This document shows, piece by piece, positions 1 to 4,239 of a DNA stretch of 5,748 nucleotides. The translations under genes were made by a program, and so were the position numbers. How positions within the stretch are numbered: the first letter of the stretch is position 1; each line of letters starts with the position of its first letter. This stretch comes from CAIOSQ01 sp044359885 (lineage in GTDB: Bacteria > Pseudomonadota > Alphaproteobacteria > CACIAM-22H2): assembly GCA_044359885.1 (NCBI GenBank), contig JBIKLI010000288.1, positions 1-5,748 on the forward strand. The letters run 5' to 3'. The notes under the pieces were generated by a model. It was given only the letters and a program-made list of their open reading frames with translations, made no database searches and was not told where the DNA came from.

Positions 1-75
1 CCGCAGGCGCGACGCCTCGATCGTCCAGCGCCCGTCGCGCCGGGACAGGATTTCGAAGCGGTGGACACGCTCCAT
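1..75 (-). CDS. N-terminal fragment of an unidentified small protein, cut by the window edge
   Basis: An ATG at 75 (minus strand) opens 25 codons that stay open to the left edge, beginning MERVHRFEILSRRDGRW and continuing TIEASRLR. It lies 30 bp downstream of the SDR stop codon on the same strand, so the two may be co-transcribed. The frame is the same as that of the SDR gene and has no other stop between the SDR TGA and this ATG; a start further upstream would need a non-ATG codon, and none is attractive. No good Shine-Dalgarno sequence precedes the ATG, which fits translation coupled to the SDR or a wrong start. The pattern of a short beta-strand, then RDGRW, then a second strand is seen in small proteobacterial proteins of unknown role. 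I do not recognise the family and assign no function. Confidence 0.5.
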   Translation of the reverse strand, partial: MERVHRFEILSRRDGRWTIEASRLR

Positions 76-105
76 CGAGGCCGGGAAGGGCCGGACGCCC
101 CGGCG

Positions 106-858
106 TCAGCCGCGGCCGATGAAGGGCATCTTGGTCGCCATCACGGTGATGAACTGGACATTGGCGCTCAGCGGCAGGCCTGCCATGTGGACGATCGAGT
201 CGGCGACCGCCGCGACGTCCATGACCGGCTCGATCGCCATCTCGCCGTTGGCCTGCGGCACGCCCTTGGTCATCCGCGCCGTCATGTCGGTGGCCGCGTT
301 GCCGATGTCGATCTGGCCGCAGGCGATGTCGTATTTGCGTCCGTCGAGCGACAGGCTGCGCGTCAGGCCGGTCACGGCGTGCTTGGTCGCGGTGTAGGGC
401 GCCGAGTTCGGGCGCGGGACATGCGCCGAGATCGAGCCGTTGTTGACGATCCGGCCGCCGCGGGGCGACTGTGCCTTCATCGTGCGGAACGCCTCCTGGG
501 CGCAGAGAAACAACCCGTTGAGGTTGATGTCGACGACGTACCGCCACTGCTCGTAGGTCAGGTCCTCGAACGGGATCCCGGGCGCGGTGACCCCGGCATT
601 GTTGAAGAGGAAATCGAGCCGGCCGAACTCGGCGCCGACGGCCGCGAACAGGGCCTTGACCGACGCCTGATCGGTGACGTCGGTCGGCACGACCAGCGCC
701 GTCGCGCCCCCCGCGCGGCCCTCGGCCGCCGTGGCCTCCAGGGCGTCGCGGCGCCGGCCCGCCAGGGCGACGCTCCAGCCCGCGCGCATCAGCGCCAGCG
801 CCGAATGCTTGCCGATGCCGCTGCCGGCACCGGTGACGATCGCGATCTTGCTGCTCAT
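106..858 (-). CDS. Short-chain dehydrogenase/reductase (classical SDR), substrate unknown
   Basis: A complete 250-aa classical SDR, the normal length for the family, expected to be a cytoplasmic NAD(P)-dependent alcohol/ketone oxidoreductase. The Rossmann cofactor motif TGAGSGIG lies at residues 9-16, the Arg-rich AGRRRDALE after the second strand (about 33-41) hints at NADP(H), and NNAG is at 86-89. The structural Asn is in INLNG (N112). The catalytic set is S142, Y155 and K159 (YTATK), with the usual 13-residue Ser-Tyr spacing. The open frame extends upstream to 954, but the start at 858 is preferred because GGAGG sits 8 nt before it and the fold begins at once (SSKIAIVTG). The C-terminal region, which sets substrate choice, ends in KMPFIGRG and does not name a substrate. 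It is divergent from the LuxR-type gene and leads a possible operon with the truncated gene at 1-75. All key residues are intact. Confidence 0.95.
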   Translation of the reverse strand: MSSKIAIVTGAGSGIGKHSALALMRAGWSVALAGRRRDALEATAAEGRAGGATALVVPTDVTDQASVKALFAAVGAEFGRLDFLFNNAGVTAPGIPFEDLTYEQWRYVVDINLNGLFLCAQEAFRTMKAQSPRGGRIVNNGSISAHVPRPNSAPYTATKHAVTGLTRSLSLDGRKYDIACGQIDIGNAATDMTARMTKGVPQANGEMAIEPVMDVAAVADSIVHMAGLPLSANVQFITVMATKMPFIGRG

Positions 859-866
859 GTCGGTTT

Positions 867-871
867 CCTCC
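867..871 (-). promoter_or_regulatory. Ribosome binding site of the SDR gene
   Basis: GGAGG on the minus strand, 8 nt before the ATG at 858. It is the reason for choosing this start over the longer open frame reaching 954. Confidence 0.8.
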
Positions 872-940
872 GTTCGGTGCGCCAGACTTTGCGGGGCGGC
901 GCCAGCGGAGGCAAGCGCCGAGGCGCGGTTCGTCGCAGCC

Positions 941-954
941 CTGATCCGGGTCAA
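941..954. promoter_or_regulatory. Candidate FNR/FixK/Anr-type binding site
   Basis: The sequence CTGAT-CCGG-GTCAA matches the FNR-family consensus TTGAT-N4-ATCAA at 8 of 10 arm positions; the outermost left base and the innermost right base differ. The inner 12 bp (942-953) is a dyad with 5 of 6 base pairs matched. Its centre (947.5) is 63 bp before the LuxR-type ATG and 89 bp before the SDR ATG. FNR-family activators of class II promoters sit near -41.5. With that geometry transcription of the regulator would begin near 989, and the only A/T-leaning hexamer in the area lies where a -10 element is expected. Binding is not shown; a chance dyad in GC-rich DNA is possible. Confidence 0.4.
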
Positions 955-975
955 GCGCGGTGCCGGTACGGGTCT

Positions 976-981
976 CTAGAT
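976..981 (+). promoter_or_regulatory. Weak candidate -10 element for the LuxR-type gene
   Basis: CTAGAT is the least GC-rich hexamer upstream of the regulator. It is centred 31 bp downstream of the FNR-like dyad, close to the spacing of a class II activated promoter. The match to TATAAT is poor, so the call rests on position more than on sequence. Confidence 0.2.
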
Positions 982-999
982 CCGTGGCCTTCCGCCGCC

Positions 1000-1004
1000 G
1001 GAGG
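1000..1004 (+). promoter_or_regulatory. Ribosome binding site of the LuxR-type gene
   Basis: GGAGG 6 nt before the ATG at 1011. It favours this start over a GTG at 960, which would add 17 Arg-rich residues unlike a receiver-domain N-terminus. Confidence 0.8.
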
Positions 1005-1010
1005 TCCGCC

Positions 1011-1718
1011 ATGCCGCCATCGCTCCGCCTCGCGATCGCTGCTTCCCATCAGGCCGTCGCTACCGCCTTGCTGCGCCGCCTTTCGGCGGCGAGCGATACG
1101 CCGGTCGACGGTCTTTGCGTCGACGACGTCGCCGCGCTGCGCGCGGCGCTGCAGCCGCCGGGGGCGCGGGTCGCGCTGATCGACGGGGGATTGGCGGGCG
1201 GCGAGGCGCTCGCGCCGGTCGCGGCGCTGCGTGCGGCCGATCGCCGTCAACCGCTGGTGGTGCTGGTCGGGCGCTGCGATCCGCAGGCCGAGATCGCACT
1301 GGCTCGCGCCGGCGCATCGGCCACGGTCGCCTGGGCGGCGCCGACGGAATATCTGCTCCGGATCCTGCGCATCTGCGCCGTCGGTTCGACCGCGATGTCG
1401 GTGCAGGCCCTGCTCGAGGCGGCGCCGCTGCGGGTCCGCCCGTCGCTCGCCGCCGATCCGCTGCCTCCCGGGCGGCCGATCGAGCCCCTGACGGAGCGCG
1501 AGGCCGTGATTCTCGGGCGCATCCGTCGCGGGGAGAGCAACCGGACCATCGGCGACGCGCTCGGCATCGACGAGAACCGGGTCAAGATCCATCTGCGGAC
1601 GATCTTCCGCAAGACCGGTGCCCGCAACCGGACCGAGGCGGCATTGCGCGCCTGCGGTCAGGCCATTTCGCCGCCACTGCCCGTGGCCGCGCCGGCGGAT
1701 CGGCCGTTCGCGGCCTGA
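1011..1718 (+). CDS. LuxR/FixJ-type transcription factor with a degenerate receiver-like domain
   Basis: A 235-aa DNA-binding protein with response-regulator layout. The C-terminal LuxR/GerE helix-turn-helix spans about 158-212: LTEREAVILGRI (160-171), then SNRTIGDALGIDENRVKIHL (176-195) with the recognition-helix residues V191, K192 and H194, and FRKTGARNRTEA. Residues 5-122 resemble a receiver: a hydrophobic first strand (LRLAIA), LIDGG with D58 where the phospho-acceptor usually lies, and a PLVVLVG strand followed by ARAGASATV. The acidic pair normally seen after strand 1 (as in ADDH) reads AASH, the conserved Thr/Ser after strand 4 appears to be V86 or G87, and the conserved Lys after strand 5 appears to be W108. 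Ordinary phosphorylation is therefore doubtful, and the domain may act as a pseudo-receiver or dimerisation module. No histidine kinase gene is nearby. It may control the divergent SDR and itself; this is inferred from layout. The regulon is unknown. Confidence 0.88.
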   Translation: MPPSLRLAIAASHQAVATALLRRLSAASDTPVDGLCVDDVAALRAALQPPGARVALIDGGLAGGEALAPVAALRAADRRQPLVVLVGRCDPQAEIALARAGASATVAWAAPTEYLLRILRICAVGSTAMSVQALLEAAPLRVRPSLAADPLPPGRPIEPLTEREAVILGRIRRGESNRTIGDALGIDENRVKIHLRTIFRKTGARNRTEAALRACGQAISPPLPVAAPADRPFAA

Positions 1719-1931
1719 TCCGGCCGGAAGATCGCCGCCGGGAGCCCGGCCAGGGGGGGGGGAACCGTCTGACCTCAGGTCCCGGAGGCCAGGGGCACTG
1801 CCTGGTGCCGGCGATCCGGCGTTCCGGGGCCAGATGCGCATGGAGAGGCGATCCGCTCCCAAGGTGCTGGAAAGCGTCATGGCCGATCGGGCAGGCTGCA
1901 GGCTCTTTTGTCCTCCGACCGGCATCCGACC
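1719..1931. other. Intergenic region with hairpins and a ten-G run; no gene seen
   Basis: This 213-bp gap lies between the regulator stop and the first transporter. It holds a short hairpin at 1737-1750, a G10 tract at 1753-1762, a dyad GACCT-C-AGGTC at 1771-1781, and two mutually exclusive hairpins at 1789-1809. I see no U-tract, so there is no classical intrinsic terminator. No clear sigma-70 or sigma-54 promoter for the transporters is visible, although one is likely to lie here. A 50-codon plus-strand frame beginning at an ATG near 1834 runs into the transporter gene and does not look like a protein. Confidence 0.6.
1737..1750 (+). repeat. Inverted repeat (hairpin) just after the LuxR-type gene
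   Basis: GCCGG-GAGC-CCGGC folds into a 5-bp G/C stem with a 4-nt loop, 18 nt after the regulator stop codon. The next residues are C, A and ten G rather than a U-tract, so termination is uncertain; transcript 3'-end stabilisation is another possible role. Confidence 0.4.
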
Positions 1932-2834
1932 ATGTCCTCGAATCTCCCCGCTTCCGGCGACCGGCCGCTGGCGGGGATCCTGCATATGATCGGGGCCGCC
2001 TGGACCCTCGCGGCCATCGACGTGTTGTCGAAATTCGTGGTCGGCGCCTTGCCGGCGGCCCAGATGCTGGGGCTGCGCGCCGGTTTCGTCATGCTTCTGC
2101 TGCTGCCGTTCTTCCTGGGAGCGGGGGGCCTGACACTGTTCCGGACCCGTCATCCGGGCCTGCATCTGCTGCGCATCGGCGGCCAGTTCGCGGCGATGCT
2201 GTCGTTCTTCCATGCGCTTCAGCACCTGCCGCTGGCGATGGTCGTGGCACTCGGATTCTGCATGCCGATCTTCGTCACCGCCCTGTCGGTGCCGCTGCTG
2301 GGCGAGCGGGTCGGACCGGCACGCTGGGGGGCCGTCTGCACCGGATTCGCCGGCGCGCTGGTCGTCGTCGATCCCTGGTCGGCTGGCTTCGATCCGCTCG
2401 CGCTGCTGGCGCTGATCGCGGCGCTGGGCTGGGCGCTTGGCCAGGTCCTGCTGCGGATCCTGACCCGGACCGAGTCGGATGCCTCGATCCTTCTGATCAC
2501 CAATGCCGGCCTGCTGTTCGGGCTCGGGGCCGCGGCCGCCATCGTCTGGACACCGCCGCGGCCGGTCGACGTGGGGGTCTGCCTCGCGCTCGCGGTGCTG
2601 CTGCTGGCCTCGCAATGGCTGCTGCTGCGTGCGATCCGGCTGGCACCCGTCGCGGTCGTGTCGCCGTTCCAGTATCTCGAATTGCCGCTCGCGATCGCGG
2701 GGGCCTGGATCATCTGGCGCGAATGGGCCGGCACCCATGTCTTCGTGGGCGCGGCGATGATCGTCGCCAGCGGCGTGTTCGTGGTCGTGCTCGAACGCCG
2801 GCGGGCGCGGGCCAGCGCGGCGGGCGGCCCGTGA
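1932..2834 (+). CDS. EamA-family (DMT superfamily) transporter, first of a tandem pair
   Basis: A 300-aa inner-membrane protein with ten predicted helices (roughly 13-35, 42-66, 79-98, 100-121, 131-147, 155-176, 185-206, 213-234, 238-262, 268-288). They form two EamA repeats, the usual size and layout for the drug/metabolite transporter superfamily. Family-like signatures are TALSVPLLGERVG (116-128) at the end of helix 4 and PFQYLELPLA (245-254) in helix 9. Positive charges in FRTRHP (70-75) and the tail LERRRARA (287-294) place those parts in the cytoplasm. The ATG at 1932 is chosen over a TTG at 1908; neither has a strong Shine-Dalgarno sequence. Its stop overlaps the next gene by 4 bp. EamA proteins move amino acids, nucleotides, S-adenosylmethionine and other metabolites in either direction, and the sequence does not reveal the substrate. 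It is clearly paralogous to its neighbour. Confidence 0.9.
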   Translation: MSSNLPASGDRPLAGILHMIGAAWTLAAIDVLSKFVVGALPAAQMLGLRAGFVMLLLLPFFLGAGGLTLFRTRHPGLHLLRIGGQFAAMLSFFHALQHLPLAMVVALGFCMPIFVTALSVPLLGERVGPARWGAVCTGFAGALVVVDPWSAGFDPLALLALIAALGWALGQVLLRILTRTESDASILLITNAGLLFGLGAAAAIVWTPPRPVDVGVCLALAVLLLASQWLLLRAIRLAPVAVVSPFQYLELPLAIAGAWIIWREWAGTHVFVGAAMIVASGVFVVVLERRRARASAAGGP

Positions 2835-3721
2835 GCGCCGCCGACCGTCCGCTCCACGGGGTCGGCCTCGCGGTTCTCGGCTTCGCGTGCTTCGGCGTCA
2901 CCGACGCCCTCTCGAAGCTGGGCCTGGGATCGATGTCGACGGCCCAGATGCTGGCGCTGCGCAGCGTCGCGGTGCTGGTGCTGATGCTGCCCTGGATCCA
3001 GCGCGCCGGCGGCCTGCGCGCGCTGCGTACCCGGCGGCCGCGCGAGCAGGCCATCCGCGTGGGCTGCTCGCTGGCCTCGATGTTCTGCTTCTTCGAGGCG
3101 CTGCGGCACCTGGAACTGGCGACCGCGATCGCGCTGGGTTTCGTGGCGCCGCTGATGATGACGGCGTTGTCGGTGCCGATGCTGGGCGAACGGGTGGGCG
3201 TCCACCGCTGGTCGGCCATCGCGGTGGGCTTCGTGGGCGCGCTCGTCATCCTCAGGCCCGGCCCGGAGGGGGTCCAGCCGGCGGCGCTGCTCTGTCTGGC
3301 GGCGGCCCTGTTCTGGGCGATCAGCATGGTCTATGCGCGCCGGCTGTCCCGGGACGACCCGGAAATCGCGATGATGCTGTTCCAGAACCTCGCGGTCCTG
3401 CTGGTGATGGGCGCGCTCGCGCCCATCGGCTGGCAGCCGGTCGGGATGCGCGAAGCGGGATTGCTGGGCTTCATGGCGGTCACGATCCTGGTCGGCCAAT
3501 GGTGCATGTTCCGGGCCTTCCGCTTCGCGCCCGTGGGCCTGATCGCGCCGTTCCAGTACACTGAACTGCTCTGGGCGACGATCCTCGGCTTCCTGATCTG
3601 GAACGAGTTTCCGGATCTTCCGGTCTGGACAGGCGCCGCGATCCTGATCGCCAGCGGGCTCTACGTGATCTGGCGCGAGCGCGTGCGCGCCCGGCAGACG
3701 GCGGGCGCGGCTTCGGGATAG
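2831..3721 (+). CDS. EamA-family (DMT superfamily) transporter, second of a tandem pair
   Basis: A 296-aa inner-membrane transporter starting with GTG inside GTGA, so start and upstream stop overlap by 4 bp, a typical sign of translational coupling. Ten helices are expected (about 10-32, 38-57, 75-92, 95-116, 125-142, 148-169, 178-199, 207-228, 232-257, 264-281) in two EamA repeats. It shares with the upstream protein AQMLxLR, LRTRRP/FRTRHP, TALSVPxLGERVG (here 111-123) and PFQYxEL (here 240-246), and the charge pattern predicts the same orientation, with the C-tail WRERVRARQ inside. The helix 9 segment PFQYTELLWATILGFLIWNE is typical of a large alphaproteobacterial EamA group, including S-adenosylmethionine-type carriers, but the substrate cannot be read from it. 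The upstream frame is open for hundreds of codons through the preceding genes by GC bias alone; homology starts only at the GTG. The next gene begins 11 bp after the stop. Confidence 0.9.
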   Translation: MSAADRPLHGVGLAVLGFACFGVTDALSKLGLGSMSTAQMLALRSVAVLVLMLPWIQRAGGLRALRTRRPREQAIRVGCSLASMFCFFEALRHLELATAIALGFVAPLMMTALSVPMLGERVGVHRWSAIAVGFVGALVILRPGPEGVQPAALLCLAAALFWAISMVYARRLSRDDPEIAMMLFQNLAVLLVMGALAPIGWQPVGMREAGLLGFMAVTILVGQWCMFRAFRFAPVGLIAPFQYTELLWATILGFLIWNEFPDLPVWTGAAILIASGLYVIWRERVRARQTAGAASG

Positions 3722-3732
3722 ACTGGCGGTCC

Positions 3733-4164
3733 ATGATGCCGAAGATCCTGCCCCGAACCGCCGCGGCGCTTCTCCTGGCGGGCTGCGTCGCCGCGCCGCC
3801 GCCGGCCGCGCCGCCCGGTCCGCCGCAGTCGCCGATCGAGACCGCCGCCGCGCGCGGCGCCATGGTGGCGCTCGACGCCTGCGCCCGCTGCCATCAGGTG
3901 CTGCCGGAGCGCCCTTCGGCGCAGGAAGCGGCCGCGCCCAGCTTCATGGAGATCGCCAATCTTCCCGGCCGGACGCGCGACTATCTGCGCCGCTTCGCGA
4001 CCCAGCGCCATGTGGTGCGCAGCGCCGGCGAGCCGCGACCGGTCATGCCGACCGTGTTCCTGGCGCCCGAGGACCGGGAGGACGTGATCGCGTTCCTCCT
4101 GACCTATCGCCGGCCGGATGCGCCCGATGGCGAGGCGCCCGAGCCGGTCGAAGCCTTCGAGTGA
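3733..4164 (+). CDS. Mono-haem c-type cytochrome lipoprotein
   Basis: A 143-aa exported electron carrier. A short signal peptide (1-17, KILPRTAAALLLAG) ends in a lipobox LAGC with the lipidated Cys at 18, so the mature protein should be anchored to a membrane on the periplasmic side. A Pro/Ala-rich tether (about 19-33) leads to the haem domain. CARCH at 50-54 is the single CXXCH haem attachment site with H54 as proximal ligand, and M105 in PVMPTVF is the likely distal ligand. The helix APEDREDVIAFLLTYR (111-126) matches the usual C-terminal helix of small class I cytochromes. The tail (128-143) is acidic and proline-rich. The ATG at 3733 follows the upstream stop by 11 bp and has only a weak GGCGG-like ribosome site; an ATG at 3736 is equally possible. 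Its position just before an LDHD-type flavoprotein suggests it serves as that enzyme's electron acceptor or is part of the same respiratory branch, which is an inference. Confidence 0.88.
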   Translation: MMPKILPRTAAALLLAGCVAAPPPAAPPGPPQSPIETAAARGAMVALDACARCHQVLPERPSAQEAAAPSFMEIANLPGRTRDYLRRFATQRHVVRSAGEPRPVMPTVFLAPEDREDVIAFLLTYRRPDAPDGEAPEPVEAFE

Positions 4165-4176
4165 TCGCCGCGGCGA
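4165..4176. repeat. Perfect 12-bp palindrome after the cytochrome gene
   Basis: TCGCCGCGGCGA begins at the base after the cytochrome stop codon. It has no loop and no T-run, so it is not an intrinsic terminator in the usual form; it could be an operator or a chance product of GC-rich DNA. Confidence 0.3.
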
Positions 4177-4179
4177 CGA

Positions 4180-4206
4180 TTGCAAGCCTGCCCGCGGCTC
4201 CATAAC
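4180..4206 (+). promoter_or_regulatory. Weak candidate promoter for the flavoprotein gene
   Basis: TTGCAA (4180-4185) and CATAAC (4201-4206) each match 4 of 6 bases of the sigma-70 hexamers, but the 15-bp spacer is short. It lies in the only relatively A/T-containing part of the 75-bp gap. If real, the dehydrogenase could be transcribed apart from the cytochrome; read-through is just as likely. Confidence 0.2.
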
Positions 4207-4227
4207 CTCTTCCGTCCCGTCCTGTCC

Positions 4228-4234
4228 GGAGAAG
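4228..4234 (+). promoter_or_regulatory. Ribosome binding site of the D-lactate dehydrogenase-like gene
   Basis: GGAGAAG 5 nt before the ATG at 4240. It decides the start against a TTG at 4180 that would add 20 residues with no match to the family's N-terminus. Confidence 0.75.
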
Positions 4235-4239
4235 ACAAC

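Larger units (their letters stand above)
859..1010. promoter_or_regulatory. Divergent promoter region between the SDR and LuxR-type genes
   Basis: A 152-bp intergenic stretch that must hold the promoters of both divergent genes. It contains two dyads: an FNR-like one at 941-954 and GCGCC-GA-GGCGC at 915-926, the latter centred about 62 bp before the SDR start. No convincing sigma-70 -35/-10 pair is visible for the SDR; a TTGACC on the minus strand (948-953, within the FNR-like dyad) has no good -10 partner at 17 bp. Control of the SDR by the divergent regulator is a common arrangement, but here it is inferred from layout only. Confidence 0.6.

Noticed and set aside
61..1179. A 372-codon plus-strand frame opposite the SDR
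   Set aside because: It covers the antisense of a complete SDR and reads as an Arg/Asp/Gly-rich sequence; no ribosome site or domain is seen.
1881..1899. Possible sigma-54 promoter (TGGC...TGCA) ahead of the transporters
   Set aside because: The distance between the GG and GC elements does not fit the strict 10-nt spacing needed for sigma-54.
1834..1989. Small plus-strand frame of about 51 codons ending inside the first transporter gene, considered as a leader peptide
   Set aside because: It has several alternative ATGs, no regulatory codon pattern, and its second half overlaps the transporter start out of frame; nothing supports translation.
951..2738. A 595-codon open frame on the minus strand opposite the LuxR-type and first transporter genes
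   Set aside because: Its product is a low-complexity mix of Arg, Gln, Asp, Gly and Pro with no domain, as expected opposite GC-rich genes with biased third codon positions; the plus-strand genes there have clear families.
1115..2830. Plus-strand frame open continuously into the second transporter, suggesting a giant fusion protein
   Set aside because: The part before 2831 is Arg/Gly/Ala-rich with no homology and lies out of frame over two well-supported genes; transporter homology begins at the GTG at 2831.
2219..3499. A 426-codon minus-strand frame across both transporters
   Set aside because: Compositionally biased product (His, Gln, Arg, Asp) without motifs; shadow of the transporter genes.
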